Part shown: positions 26,774 to 36,399 of the stretch, piece by piece
Layout: every line of letters begins with the position of its first letter
Position numbering within the stretch: the first letter of the stretch is position 1
Assembly (NCBI GenBank): GCA_905221235.1
Contig: CAJNCJ010000001.1
Coordinates: forward strand, 193,995-257,994
Direction: 5' to 3'
DNA length: 64,000 nucleotides
From: a bacterium
GTDB lineage: Bacteria > Bacillota > Bacilli > Lactobacillales > Streptococcaceae
Notes under the pieces: generated by a model
What the model saw: only the letters and a program-made list of their open reading frames with translations
Database searches by the model: none
Told to the model about the DNA's origin: nothing
Position numbers and translations under genes: made by a program

Positions 26774-27866
26774 TCTTTTCTATTCTAATCGGCACTCTGC
26801 CAAAATTCTGCTCTACTATACTCGGATTTCCTAGTTGGTAAATCTGGTCTGCCTTTTGGGTCATGGTATCCCATGGTTCTTTGCCAATTCGGCTGACTAA
26901 ATTGACCTGCCCTTTCAGAGACTTGAGATGTTGCCTGCCTTTTTCGGTAAAGCCAAGAACATGAATCCCTTCTGGCAAGTCGCTTTCTCTAGCCTGAACC
27001 AAGATATAGGTCAAGAGGCGTCTGACACGCGCCTTGGTATAGCGTTTGGTGGCAACCGCCTCGACCAATTCGTCCACAGACCGGGTTGTCTTGATGGCAC
27101 CCTTGATGCGCACAGCCATTTCTTGATTGACCTGATAGATGGTGGTTAGGTCGGGATTGGACAAGATTTGATAGCGTAGCAAAGGAAAATAGTCATCCCA
27201 GCTCACCTTACTCGCCTGCTCAAAGAGGCCAACAGAAGGCATAAAGCGTTCTAAGAAATCTTGATCATTCTGGTGTTGACGAAGAGCTGTCGCCGAAGCC
27301 AATTCCACATCTTTATCCACAGAATGGTAACCCGCCCCCTGACGCTGAATCGGATGCAACTTGATGTTTCGTCCCGCAACTGCCTTGGCATAAGCCAGAG
27401 CAAGGACATGATTGGGTGTATTGCCTGAAAAATCAAGACCTGCAAATTCCTTCCACATGGCCTGTGTCTTCTGGGGATAAGAGAGGGAATCAGGAAGATT
27501 TTCCACAAATTTCTCCATCTCAGCACCTTTTTCTGTGTATAAGTCAGCGATTTTCTGATAATCCAGAACTTCCTCCGTCCCAAAAGCTAGGGTATCAATC
27601 CCCAACCGCGCCAAGATATCCACAGCTCCTTGGCCAAAGAAATCTGCCGCCTGAACACTGACTAAAAAGGGCAATTCCACTACCAGATCCGCTCCATTTT
27701 CCAGCGCCATCTGGGCCCGAGTCCACTTGTCTACGATAGCAGGCTCTCCACGCTGCATGAAATTCCCTGACATAGTCACGATTTTCAATCCCTCTGCCTG
27801 ATCCAGCAGGTATTTATGCCCATTATGAAAAGGATTAAACTCCGCAATAATACCCGTGATGGTCAT
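26769..27866 (-). CDS. tmcAL: tRNA(Met) cytidine acetate ligase
   Basis: TmcAL (formerly YlbM) activates acetate with ATP and acetylates the wobble cytidine of elongator tRNA-Met. The 365-residue protein opens with the nucleotidyltransferase motif [17 protein letters not shown] (HxGH-type), then [18 protein letters not shown] and the later conserved stretch [16 protein letters not shown]. Full length for the family. The ATG overlaps the TGA of the membrane gene upstream. A 16-bp sequence including its ribosome site is repeated before that inserted gene. Confidence 0.94.
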   Translation of the reverse strand: MTITGIIAEFNPFHNGHKYLLDQAEGLKIVTMSGNFMQRGEPAIVDKWTRAQMALENGADLVVELPFLVSVQAADFFGQGAVDILARLGIDTLAFGTEEVLDYQKIADLYTEKGAEMEKFVENLPDSLSYPQKTQAMWKEFAGLDFSGNTPNHVLALAYAKAVAGRNIKLHPIQRQGAGYHSVDKDVELASATALRQHQNDQDFLERFMPSVGLFEQASKVSWDDYFPLLRYQILSNPDLTTIYQVNQEMAVRIKGAIKTTRSVDELVEAVATKRYTKARVRRLLTYILVQARESDLPEGIHVLGFTEKGRQHLKSLKGQVNLVSRIGKEPWDTMTQKADQIYQLGNPSIVEQNFGRVPIRIEKN

Positions 27867-28681
27867 GCTAATCTCCTACGTCTATATTTCCTTTTTATTC
27901 TAAAGGGATGTCGTTTAGCCTTCATTGGCACATTATTACTTTTAACAACTATTAATCTAACAATTATCTTGGATGTAACAATACAACTAGCAATAAATAT
28001 CGGTATAATCGTATATGGATCCTTACTAGAGATACTATTTTTTACTTCATCTAAAAGGAGTAAGTAAGATCCAATAATTAAAATAAATAGCAAAGTAACT
28101 ATAAGAACTTTAATCCAGTTCCAAAAATATTCAAACAATTCCTTAATAAAATCTGTATCATTTTTTACTAAAAATTTGAATGTATAACATACAGTTGCAG
28201 AAATCAACAAAGTCAATGGAATAATTGAATATTCACCAAACAATTGTATAATTTTATCTCCAAAAATAATTATTATATTTAAAGATGTATTGCTTATCTC
28301 AACAGTCTTGGCATATTCACCAAACAAATACGCTAATATCATAGGGAGTAACACATATTTAAATATTTCAAATTTATTGTCAGCTTCATAAATTACAATC
28401 TTCTTCAAAAATAATAAAGATATTTTTAAAATTAGTAGAAACAGACCTAATATTGATAAAAATACTAAGATAATAATCCCTATTATAATCAAGAGGATTG
28501 ACACAATTGCTTTTTTCCAGTTTTTAAAAGATATATGTTCATAAAATAAATCAAGATCACTCTGAAACTCAGTTTTAATATCTACTAACGGTTTAAGTCT
28601 AATATTATCTCTAAATTTTATGCAGTAAAAGCCAAAATAAAATAAGATAAATACTAATAGCCAAACTTGTCCTTTTATCAT
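27863..28681 (-). CDS. Unknown integral membrane protein, probably inserted
   Basis: I do not recognise this 272-residue protein. It has a first hydrophobic helix at about 5-22, a long strongly hydrophobic stretch at about 60-95, two to three further helices between about 105 and 175, and two near 190-240. The C-terminus is very basic ([19 protein letters not shown]), which predicts a cytoplasmic tail. Codons are much richer in A+T than its neighbours. It sits between the methyltransferase gene and tmcAL, and a 16-bp sequence (CATGsTAATCTCCTAC) is found at both ends, suggesting a recent insertion. GGAG precedes the ATG at seven bases. Confidence 0.75.
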   Translation of the reverse strand: MIKGQVWLLVFILFYFGFYCIKFRDNIRLKPLVDIKTEFQSDLDLFYEHISFKNWKKAIVSILLIIIGIIILVFLSILGLFLLILKISLLFLKKIVIYEADNKFEIFKYVLLPMILAYLFGEYAKTVEISNTSLNIIIIFGDKIIQLFGEYSIIPLTLLISATVCYTFKFLVKNDTDFIKELFEYFWNWIKVLIVTLLFILIIGSYLLLLDEVKNSISSKDPYTIIPIFIASCIVTSKIIVRLIVVKSNNVPMKAKRHPFRIKRKYRRRRLA

Positions 28682-28690
28682 GGTAATCTC

Positions 28691-29437
28691 CTACTTCTGC
28701 GCGACAAAAAACCAACGGGTGCTAGTTTCTGTTGGCTCCTTGTCCTCAAAGTCCGCATAGAGTTTGAAGGACTTGAATCCAGCCTGTTCCAGCAAAATAT
28801 CATAGGTCAAGACTTCATAGGTCCGCTCTTCATGTACTTCATCGTGACGACTAAAGGAACCGTCAGCCTCCTTGACAAAGAAAGTCAGCTCATGTACGAT
28901 GGAGTGAGGTGCCGCGTCCTCGTAGGTATCCCAGAGCATGGAAAAATCTTCCGCATTTTCATGGTAGGAATAGCCAGGGAATACTTCATCTGTCTGGTAG
29001 GTCGAGTGCACATCAAAGATGAAGATGCCATCTTCGTTGAGAGCATTATAGACTTCCTTAAAGACGTCCCCTACTTCCACCTCATCCTGCATATAGCAGA
29101 TAGAGTCCGAATAACACGTGACAAAATCATATTGACCTGACTTGGACAAATCCAGCATATTGCCTTCAATAAATTCAATCTTTTGCTTGGCTGAAGTCGC
29201 TCTCTTTTCGGCAATCTTCAACATATCTGCACTCAAGTCCAGTCCAGTCACATCAAAACCAGCCTGAGAGAAGCGCACAGACTGGATACCTGTCCCACAA
29301 GCCAGTTCCAAGAGTTTCTTTCTCTCCTTGGTCTTAGGCAAATGACGCAGCGAAAAATCCGTCCATTTGTCATATAAACTATCGTCCATGACCGCATCAT
29401 AGACCGCCGCAAAGGTTTCATAAGTTGCCATAATCAT
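28691..29437 (-). CDS. Class I SAM-dependent methyltransferase
   Basis: A soluble methyltransferase of about 248 residues with the Rossmann motifs ELACGTGIQSVRFSQ (motif I), GLDLSADMLKIAEKRA (motif II) and FDFVT-like YDFVTCYSDSICYM. The acceptor is unknown; the family includes many small-molecule methylases. The frame is open upstream to 29467. I take the ATG at 29437 because GGAGG lies 11 bases before it, but the ATG at 29431 (MATYETFAAVYD) is equally plausible from homologues. It follows the rsfS terminator and precedes the inserted membrane gene. Confidence 0.88.
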   Translation of the reverse strand: MIMATYETFAAVYDAVMDDSLYDKWTDFSLRHLPKTKERKKLLELACGTGIQSVRFSQAGFDVTGLDLSADMLKIAEKRATSAKQKIEFIEGNMLDLSKSGQYDFVTCYSDSICYMQDEVEVGDVFKEVYNALNEDGIFIFDVHSTYQTDEVFPGYSYHENAEDFSMLWDTYEDAAPHSIVHELTFFVKEADGSFSRHDEVHEERTYEVLTYDILLEQAGFKSFKLYADFEDKEPTETSTRWFFVAQK

Positions 29438-29499
29438 GATACCAAGAGCCTCCATGGCAAACACCACTCGCCCTATACCTTTCTATCTTTTTTTCTAAA

Positions 29500-29534
29500 A
29501 TAAGCAAAGAAACCCAGTTGACTACAACTGAGTT
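29500..29534 (-). terminator. Terminator for the yqeG-rsfS run
   Basis: AACTCAGTTG / CAACTGGGTT arms around a four-base loop (29511-29534), followed on the minus strand by TCTTTGCTTATTTT. Confidence 0.65.
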
Positions 29535-29545
29535 CAATTGTACAC

Positions 29546-29997
<452 letters not shown>

Positions 29998-30591
29998 TTA
30001 TTCCTCTTTCAAATAGTGCACAAAGGCGTTATAGGTTTCAAGGGTTTGGGGATAGATCGGGAATCCCTGATGAGCTAGATGCTCCACAGTACGAGCTGTT
30101 TCGTAGGCCACCGCCTTATCAAGCGATAAACTTGCAATCTCACGCGCTACATCCACTCCAGGAAAGGCTCGATTATGCTCGATATAGTCTGCGACGTAGA
30201 TGACTTTATCTAGGTATGTCATCTGGTCAGCACCGACTGTATGGATTTCAATAGCTCGCAGGATTTCCGGATCATGCAAATCCAAGTCTTCTTGAATCTT
30301 GTAGATGCCAACCATACCATGCCAGACATTATTGCCCCAGTTTTTGAGGTCAGGATCCAGTTGATAACGGTCAATCAAATTCAGAAATTCCTGATCTGAC
30401 AGCTTTTTAGCATAGTCATGAAGAAGGCCTGCTAGACCTGCCTTCTCACCATCTACTCCAAATCTCTCTGCTAGTTCTATGGCTGCACGCTCCACACCCA
30501 AGCAGTGGGTTAAACGTTTTTCAGGTAGAAGCTCTGCCATTTTTTCCAACAAAGCCTCACGGGAGCAGTTGATATAGTCTTGATAGGCCAT
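29998..30591 (-). CDS. yqeK: HD-domain bis(5'-nucleosyl)-tetraphosphatase
   Basis: YqeK hydrolyses Ap4A symmetrically to two ADP, controlling a stress alarmone. The 197-residue protein is a single HD domain: [26 protein letters not shown] with the HD pair, and a late [21 protein letters not shown] metal-binding region. Its ATG overlaps the last base of nadD, and rsfS starts immediately after it, so the three are co-translated. Confidence 0.94.
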   Translation of the reverse strand: MAYQDYINCSREALLEKMAELLPEKRLTHCLGVERAAIELAERFGVDGEKAGLAGLLHDYAKKLSDQEFLNLIDRYQLDPDLKNWGNNVWHGMVGIYKIQEDLDLHDPEILRAIEIHTVGADQMTYLDKVIYVADYIEHNRAFPGVDVAREIASLSLDKAVAYETARTVEHLAHQGFPIYPQTLETYNAFVHYLKEE

Positions 30592-31220
30592 CAGTAGAGT
30601 CCCTCCTTCTCGATGTAGTCTAGCACAGGCTGAGGCAGGAGAAAGTTGGGTTTCCGACCTTGGGCAATAAAATCACGCACCATGCTGGATGAGATATCCA
30701 TGAGAGGCACATCCACCCAGATAACGGGATAGGAAGTTCCAGCCTTGTAGCGTGGGCGTTGAACCCCCACAAACTGAACCATATCAACCAACTCATCAAT
30801 TCGGTACCACTTAGGCAGATAGTCCACCATATCGGCACCGATGATAAAGTAATAATCCGTATCTGGATGTTGCTCTGTCAAGATTTTCATGGTGTCGTAG
30901 GTGTAAGAAATGCCCTTGCGCTCTAACTCGATTGTTTCAATGGCTAGCCCTTCAATCCCCTTAATCGCCAATTCAAGCATCTTGAGACGATGGTGTTCAG
31001 GGATGGTTTCTTTTTTATCTACGTGAGGAGGTTGGTATTCAGGCATGAGCAGAACCTGTTCCAGTCCCAACTGTTGCCGTACTTGGTCCGCAACGATCAG
31101 ATGGGCATTGTGAACAGGGTTAAAATTCCCCCCTAGAATCCCGACTTGTTTGCGTTTTTTCTCCTTGATTTCTGGCTCCAACTCTACCTTGGTAAAGGGA
31201 GTCAATAATTCGATTGCCAT
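30591..31220 (-). CDS. nadD: Nicotinate-nucleotide adenylyltransferase
   Basis: Transfers AMP from ATP to nicotinate mononucleotide, a central step in NAD synthesis. The 209-residue protein carries the nucleotidyltransferase signature [15 protein letters not shown] and the ISSSMVRD motif near the C-terminus. About 25 residues precede the usual core start, a streptococcal feature. It lies in the yqeG-yqeH-yhbY-nadD-yqeK-rsfS run. Confidence 0.96.
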   Translation of the reverse strand: MAIELLTPFTKVELEPEIKEKKRKQVGILGGNFNPVHNAHLIVADQVRQQLGLEQVLLMPEYQPPHVDKKETIPEHHRLKMLELAIKGIEGLAIETIELERKGISYTYDTMKILTEQHPDTDYYFIIGADMVDYLPKWYRIDELVDMVQFVGVQRPRYKAGTSYPVIWVDVPLMDISSSMVRDFIAQGRKPNFLLPQPVLDYIEKEGLY

Positions 31221-31271
31221 AGGCTAGTCTCCTTTATTTCTCTGTAAAAACAGTTGTTTGGAGTAGTTTTT

Positions 31272-31583
31272 TTAGATTTCTTTGACTTTTTTAGAAATCT
31301 TGCGATTCTCTTTCTTGCTAGATTGTTTAAACAAAATCAAGATTCGTCCGATTTTTTGGACTGTATCCACACCGATTTCTTCTTCCAAGATTTCAGCTAC
31401 TTCGTGGATATTTTCATCTGTATTTTGCAAGAGCGTTACTTTAATCAATTCGCGGGCATCAAGAGCTTGACGAACGCTGGTTTTGATTTGGTCGTTCAGT
31501 CCATTTTTCCCGATTTGGATGATGGGTTTGAGGGTGTGTGCCTGACTGTTGAGGAAGGCACGTTGTTTTGAGGTTAATGACAT
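31272..31583 (-). CDS. yhbY: CRM-domain RNA-binding protein YhbY
   Basis: A 103-residue protein that is a single CRM domain: LTSKQRAFLNSQAHTLKPI, IQIGKNGLNDQI (GxxG-type RNA-binding loop) and ELIKVTLLQNT. YhbY associates with pre-50S particles and is thought to help ribosome assembly. The basic C-terminal tail (KKENRKISKKVK) fits RNA contact. It is downstream of yqeH, separated by 215 bases that hold a repeat. Confidence 0.94.
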   Translation of the reverse strand: MSLTSKQRAFLNSQAHTLKPIIQIGKNGLNDQIKTSVRQALDARELIKVTLLQNTDENIHEVAEILEEEIGVDTVQKIGRILILFKQSSKKENRKISKKVKEI

Positions 31584-31608
31584 AATTTCTTTAAAAGAGT
31601 TTCTTTTT

Positions 31609-31741
31609 ATACTTTTCTAAAGTGGTGGCGGACGTCAGCAAAGTCCTTTGGACTTTCATGACTAAAATTTGAGACTAAGGTCTCAAATTTTCCGCAGTTG
31701 GTACAATCACTTGTACCAACTAACACCACGGCGAAAAGTAT
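31609..31741. repeat. Structured MITE-like repeat between yqeH and yhbY
   Basis: 133 bases with terminal inverted repeats ATACTTTTC / GAAAAGTAT, extended by GTGGTG / CACCAC a few bases inside. Two internal perfect hairpins are visible: AAATTTGAGAC / GTCTCAAATTT and AGTTGGTACAA / TTGTACCAACT. No coding sequence. Family unknown to me. Confidence 0.65.
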
Positions 31742-31798
31742 TCTCTATGGGGCTCGCCTTGCTCGCCCGAATTCAGAAAACCCTTTTCCTTTCTGTGT

Positions 31799-32905
31799 TT
31801 AAATAATTGCTTTTCGTGTGACAACTGCGACGCCTTCTGGTGCCCATACGGCGACTTTGGCGGTGCCTGTTACGCGGATCCAGCCTAGGCCTGAGATGAC
31901 TAGGTCTGTCTTGTCCTTGATGTTAAATACATGTTGAACTAATTTTGGAAAATCTTCCTTTTCCTTGCTATTTGGTGGGGTTAAAAGGGTTCCGACGTGC
32001 TTGTCGTAAAATGCACTAGCGCCTTCTAGCTTGGTACGGTGGAGTTTGAGTTCATTGTCAAAGAAAGCAGTAAATCCTTGTTTTTCTCCTGCAATGAAGT
32101 CAAATCGTCCCAGGCCACCTAGAAACAGGGTTTGTTCAGGATTAAGCTGATAGGTTTTAGGCTTGATTTCCTTTTTGGGGCTGACATACTTGAGGTTTTT
32201 AGCCGTTAAGTAATGAGCCATCTGGTGGCGGTGGATGATGCCCGGCGTATCGTAGATATAAGAACCATCATCAAGCGGAATCTCAATCTTATCCAAGGTT
32301 GTCCCTGGGAAACGCGAAGTCGTAATGACATTCTGGTCACCCGTGATTTCTTGGATAATGGCATTGATGAGAGTTGATTTTCCAACGTTGGTCACACCGA
32401 CCACATAGACATCGCGGCCCTTACGGTAGTGTTCAATCTTGTCAATGACTTCCTTAATAGCATGTTTGTTTTGGGCTGAAGTTAGTACGACATCCACAGG
32501 ACGAAGCCCTTCTTCGTGGGCACGTTCCATCAGCCACTGGCTAATCTTTCCTGGTTTAACAGACTTGGGCAAGATATCTTTTTTATTTCCAACCAAGAGG
32601 ACATCGTTGCCCGATACAAAACGTGGCAAGCCTGGGATGACAGAGCCATTAAAATCAAAGATATCAATGACATTGACCACTAAGGCATCACTGTCTCCCA
32701 CCTCGTGTAAGAGCTTGAGGAAATCATCGTCTGTCAACTGGACATCCGTAATCTCATTATAGTGGCGGAGACGGAAACAGCGTTGGCAATAGACTTCGCC
32801 AGTCTCCAAACCTTTTTCAAGTGCTGACTGGGGGGTAAAACCAAGACCAGCCTTGTCTGTCGTCTGAATGGTTGCTCCACAACCAATACAGAGAATTTCT
32901 TCCAT
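31799..32905 (-). CDS. yqeH: Ribosome biogenesis GTPase YqeH
   Basis: A circularly permuted GTPase needed for 30S assembly. The 368-residue protein has an N-terminal zinc finger (CIGCG then CQRC), followed by the G motifs in permuted order: G4 GNKKDILP, G5 TSAQNKH, then G1 GVTNVGKSTLINA and G3 DTPGI. The C-terminal third is the RNA-binding part. It starts two bases after the yqeG stop. Confidence 0.96.
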   Translation of the reverse strand: MEEILCIGCGATIQTTDKAGLGFTPQSALEKGLETGEVYCQRCFRLRHYNEITDVQLTDDDFLKLLHEVGDSDALVVNVIDIFDFNGSVIPGLPRFVSGNDVLLVGNKKDILPKSVKPGKISQWLMERAHEEGLRPVDVVLTSAQNKHAIKEVIDKIEHYRKGRDVYVVGVTNVGKSTLINAIIQEITGDQNVITTSRFPGTTLDKIEIPLDDGSYIYDTPGIIHRHQMAHYLTAKNLKYVSPKKEIKPKTYQLNPEQTLFLGGLGRFDFIAGEKQGFTAFFDNELKLHRTKLEGASAFYDKHVGTLLTPPNSKEKEDFPKLVQHVFNIKDKTDLVISGLGWIRVTGTAKVAVWAPEGVAVVTRKAII

Positions 32906-32907
32906 AG

Positions 32908-33435
32908 TTAAATTCCTTTTTTATATGTAATCGGTCCGTACTTTTCAGTGATTTTTCGCATGACACGGCGCTCACGAGCTCGGTTAATCTGCGTTTTGAT
33001 CGAGTCATGTTGGACCAAGGGTTTGACTAAAATCGAGCGAATGCCAGCACGGTGGGCTGCTCGAATATCTGTCATGAGCTGGTCGCCTACCATGACCACT
33101 TCACTTTTCTCATAGTGGAATTCCTTCATGGCACGGTCAATCCCAAATGTGAAGGGCTTCAAGGCCCAATAAACGTAATCAATCCCAAATTTCTCAACTG
33201 CGCGTTGAACTCGTTTTTTGGTATTATTTGAGACTACGATAATAGCAATGCCCGCATCCTGAAGATCATGTAGCCATTGCTTCATCTCTGGCGTCCCGTC
33301 AGGGTTGTTCCAAGCAATGAGGGTATTGTCCAAATCGACCAAAACAGCCTTGATTCCCTGCGCCTGCAGGCTTTGGACTGTCAAATCATAAACTGCTTCT
33401 ACAGCAAAGTCTGGCATGTAGTTTTCAATCACCAT
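32908..33435 (-). CDS. yqeG: YqeG family HAD-type phosphatase
   Basis: A 175-residue HAD-superfamily hydrolase: motif I AVLVDLDNTLIAWN (DxD nucleophile region), motif II IIVVSNNT, and motif III/IV with GRAxKP-like KPFTFGID and VVMVGDQLMTDIRAAHR. The substrate is not established; related phosphatases act on phosphatidylglycerophosphate. It is first in the run leading to yqeH, yhbY, nadD, yqeK and rsfS. Confidence 0.93.
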   Translation of the reverse strand: MVIENYMPDFAVEAVYDLTVQSLQAQGIKAVLVDLDNTLIAWNNPDGTPEMKQWLHDLQDAGIAIIVVSNNTKKRVQRAVEKFGIDYVYWALKPFTFGIDRAMKEFHYEKSEVVMVGDQLMTDIRAAHRAGIRSILVKPLVQHDSIKTQINRARERRVMRKITEKYGPITYKKGI

Positions 33436-33451
33436 TTTGGCTCCTTTTCTT

Positions 33452-34357
33452 TTATTTTCTAGTAATTTTCTTCAGCCATTGAGATAAGGCCACCCATAAA
33501 ATCAAGCTAGTCATTAAGATATAAATCCAAGCATTTGGCTCTTCTGTAAATGGTAGAGGAACATTCATTCCGAAGAAACCTGTAATAACCGCAAGTACTG
33601 CTAGTAAGACGGAGATAATAGTCAAAATTGACAAACTATCATTCAAGTTATTGTTTAGGATGTTGTTGTAAGAAGCTGAGAGTTGTTGCAAGACTTGAGA
33701 AATCAAGTCTGTCATAGACACCAACTGATGGGCTTCAATCATGGCATCATCAAACTGCTCTCGTTCGACATCATTAAATCTCCGATAAAGAGCATGGCCC
33801 TGGATATGTTCCAAGAGGAGTCGATTTTGTTTTGCTGCTGCTGTCAAGTAAACCATACCAGTCTCCAAGTCAGAGAGGGCGAAGAGATTTTTCTTTGTTG
33901 TAGTTTGACGTAGCAAGGCACTAATTTCGTCCTTACTTTTATCCATCTCTTCAATGACAGGATAATAAGCGTTACTGATAATCTCTAAACCAGCAAAGAG
34001 AAACTTGTAAATAGAAAGCGACTCATGGCTATCCAGATAAGCTGACATCTGATCAATGACATAAGCATTCTTATGGTTGCTGATGGTAATCATTCGTTGT
34101 CTTTCGACGATAAAGGTCATCGGAATCGCTTCATAATATTCTTTGTCTTTTTCTAAATCAAGAACATTATAAATAAAGGTTACCGTCTCCGTTTCACGGT
34201 TATAATCCATATGAGCTCGTTCATTTCTATCCAGAGCATACTCAATGGTTTCCTTGTCCAATCCATAGATGTCAGAAAGATCTTCCATATTTTTAATCTT
34301 ATCCACATCAAGGTCTATCCAGGTACAACCATTGCCCAACTGCTTTTCTAAAACCAT
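33452..34357 (-). CDS. corA: CorA family magnesium transporter
   Basis: A 301-residue Mg2+ (or other divalent cation) channel: a long cytoplasmic N-terminal domain rich in helices, then two C-terminal transmembrane helices. The selectivity motif GMNVPLP follows the first helix. The periplasmic loop usually reads GMN-x-P-E; here it is PLPFTEEPNAW. AAAGGAG precedes the ATG at 34357. It lies 16 bases upstream of yqeG and may be co-transcribed. Confidence 0.92.
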   Translation of the reverse strand: MVLEKQLGNGCTWIDLDVDKIKNMEDLSDIYGLDKETIEYALDRNERAHMDYNRETETVTFIYNVLDLEKDKEYYEAIPMTFIVERQRMITISNHKNAYVIDQMSAYLDSHESLSIYKFLFAGLEIISNAYYPVIEEMDKSKDEISALLRQTTTKKNLFALSDLETGMVYLTAAAKQNRLLLEHIQGHALYRRFNDVEREQFDDAMIEAHQLVSMTDLISQVLQQLSASYNNILNNNLNDSLSILTIISVLLAVLAVITGFFGMNVPLPFTEEPNAWIYILMTSLILWVALSQWLKKITRK

Positions 34358-34408
34358 CTTTTCTCCTTTATTAAACTCTTTCTATTGTACCATAAATCTG
34401 CTAAAATT

Positions 34409-34975
34409 TCAGGCCTGGTCTGTCCGAGAGAAATTGCTGACGACGGTGATATTGCGATTTGGAACGAAGTGTAGAACCTGGTCTTCTCCTCTGAGTTGCG
34501 TTGTTCGAATGCCGACGCTGACGACCTTGCCCGATACAGTAATAGGACCATTTGTCAGAACGACCTCATCTCCCACATCCAGTTGACGTTCAAAGAGGAT
34601 GAAAAAGCCATTGATGACATCAGACAGAAAACCTTGGGCTCCCATCCCAATAGCCACCCCAGCGATTCCAGCTCCAGCAAGCAAACTAGAAACAGGCAAA
34701 CCTAAAATCGACAAAATGCAGTAGAGCAAAAAGAAATAAAGGGTATAATTAAACACATTTTCTAACAGGCGTGAGATGGTTTTCTGACGCCCGACATCAT
34801 GACGAGACATTTTTAGAGAAGGTTTAACAATTCTCTGCACCATGGTATGGAGCAATTTCTTAGCTATATAAAAGAGTAAAAATAAGAATAAAAGAGAAAG
34901 TATCTTGGTTAAGATATTCTCGATAATCGCTGTAATATCAAGCTTATTGAGATAGGTTTGAATAAATTCTTGCAT
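34409..34975 (-). CDS. Small MscS family mechanosensitive channel
   Basis: A 188-residue membrane protein with two to three transmembrane helices and the MscS pore/beta signature: SSLLAGAGIAGVAIGMGAQ (pore helix with Gly/Ala packing), FLSDVINGFFILFERQLDVGD and a late VPNRNITVVSNFSR. These channels open under membrane tension and release solutes on osmotic downshift. Typical family members are about 280 residues. This one ends soon after the beta domain, so the C-terminal cage is missing or very short. GGAG lies six bases before the ATG. Confidence 0.88.
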   Translation of the reverse strand: MQEFIQTYLNKLDITAIIENILTKILSLLFLFLLFYIAKKLLHTMVQRIVKPSLKMSRHDVGRQKTISRLLENVFNYTLYFFLLYCILSILGLPVSSLLAGAGIAGVAIGMGAQGFLSDVINGFFILFERQLDVGDEVVLTNGPITVSGKVVSVGIRTTQLRGEDQVLHFVPNRNITVVSNFSRTDQA

Positions 34976-35067
34976 AGAAAACTCCTTTCATTTATTATAC
35001 CATACTTTCATAAAGTGTCATTCTCCATAAATATTCAAAAATAATTTCAAAAATAGACAGAAAATTC

Positions 35068-35096
35068 TTGATTTTAGTTCATATTTATACTATAAT
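35068..35096 (+). promoter_or_regulatory. sstT promoter
   Basis: TTGATT (35068-35073), a 17-base spacer and a perfect TATAAT (35091-35096), 31 bases before the sstT ATG. Confidence 0.75.
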
Positions 35097-35126
35097 CATA
35101 AACATTACACAACAAAGGAGATTGTT

Positions 35127-36332
35127 ATGAAAAAAATCATTCATGCTTGGAATAAGGCAAGCCTGATCAAACGTATCTTGATTGGCATGCTTATTGGAGG
35201 AACTCTAGGACTGACACTTCCTAACATTTCAGGAATTGGCCTGCTCGGAGATCTCTTTGTTGGTGGCCTCAAAGCCATCGCACCGATTCTGGTCTTTGCC
35301 CTCGTTGCTAACGCCCTATCCCAACATCAAAAGGGACAAGATAGCAATATGAAAACGGTTATCTTCCTTTACTTGGTAGGAACCTTTGCCGCTGCCCTTA
35401 TCGCTGTACTAGCAAGTTTCATCGTCCCTGTTGAAATTACCCTAAATAGCGCTAATACAGATATTGCTCCACCAGATGGGATTGGACAGGTCCTCAGCAA
35501 CCTCTTACTCAAACTGGTTGACAATCCAGTTAATGCCCTTGTCACAGCCAACTACATCGGTATCCTCTCATGGGCAGTTGTTTTCGGGATTGCCATGAGA
35601 GAAGCCAGCAAAAATAGTAAAGAATTGCTCAAAACTATGGCTGATGTGACTTCTAAAATTGTCGAATGGATCATCAACCTAGCTCCATTTGGGATCCTTG
35701 GTCTTGTCTTCAAAACCATCTCTGATAAGGGGATCGGAAGCATAGCTAACTATGGAATCTTGCTTGCCCTCTTGGTGACAACTATGTTCTTTGTAGCCCT
35801 AGTAGTCAATCCATTGATTGCCTTCCTCTTTATGAAGAGAAACCCTTATCCCCTCGTTTGGAAATGTTTGCGTGTCAGCGGTGTGACAGCCTTCTTCACT
35901 CGTAGTTCTGCGGCTAACATCCCTGTCAACATGAAACTTTGCCACGACCTTGGACTGGATCCAGATACCTACTCTGTTTCTATCCCACTTGGTTCTACTA
36001 TCAACATGGCTGGGGCAGCGATTACCATTAACATTTTGACCCTTGCTGCAGTAAATACTCTTGGAATCCCTGTTGACTTTGCCACAGCCTTTGTCCTCAG
36101 TGTAGTAGCAGCTATCTCAGCCTGTGGTGCTTCTGGTATTGCGGGAGGTTCCCTCCTTCTTATCCCAGTTGCTTGTAGCCTTTTCGGTATTTCTAACGAT
36201 ATTGCCATGCAAGTTGTCGGAGTTGGATTTGTCATCGGGGTCATCCAAGACTCATGTGAAACAGCCCTCAACTCGTCTACAGACGTCCTCTTTACTGCCG
36301 TTGCCGAATATGCAGCAGCCCGTAAAAAATAA
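35127..36332 (+). CDS. sstT: Sodium-dependent serine/threonine transporter
   Basis: SstT imports serine and threonine with Na+. The 401-residue, eight-helix protein belongs to the dicarboxylate/amino acid:cation symporter family. Key segments are [15 protein letters not shown] (the serine-rich re-entrant hairpin), [15 protein letters not shown] (NMxG-type Na+/substrate motif) and [22 protein letters not shown] lies eight bases before the ATG. It has its own consensus promoter and terminator. Confidence 0.95.
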   Translation: MKKIIHAWNKASLIKRILIGMLIGGTLGLTLPNISGIGLLGDLFVGGLKAIAPILVFALVANALSQHQKGQDSNMKTVIFLYLVGTFAAALIAVLASFIVPVEITLNSANTDIAPPDGIGQVLSNLLLKLVDNPVNALVTANYIGILSWAVVFGIAMREASKNSKELLKTMADVTSKIVEWIINLAPFGILGLVFKTISDKGIGSIANYGILLALLVTTMFFVALVVNPLIAFLFMKRNPYPLVWKCLRVSGVTAFFTRSSAANIPVNMKLCHDLGLDPDTYSVSIPLGSTINMAGAAITINILTLAAVNTLGIPVDFATAFVLSVVAAISACGASGIAGGSLLLIPVACSLFGISNDIAMQVVGVGFVIGVIQDSCETALNSSTDVLFTAVAEYAAARKK

Positions 36333-36338
36333 TCCATA

Positions 36339-36366
36339 AAGACAAGCCTGCTCAGGTCTTGTCTTT
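36339..36366 (+). terminator. Terminator after sstT
   Basis: AAGACAAG / CTTGTCTT enclosing CCTG / CAGG, followed by TTTTCC. Seven bases past the stop. Confidence 0.85.
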
Positions 36367-36399
36367 TCCGCTTTTATTCTAACTTATTAGGAAATTCTT

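Noticed and set aside
28667..29140. A 157-codon plus-strand frame opposite the methyltransferase
   Set aside because: The minus-strand methyltransferase motifs are clear. The antisense frame has none.
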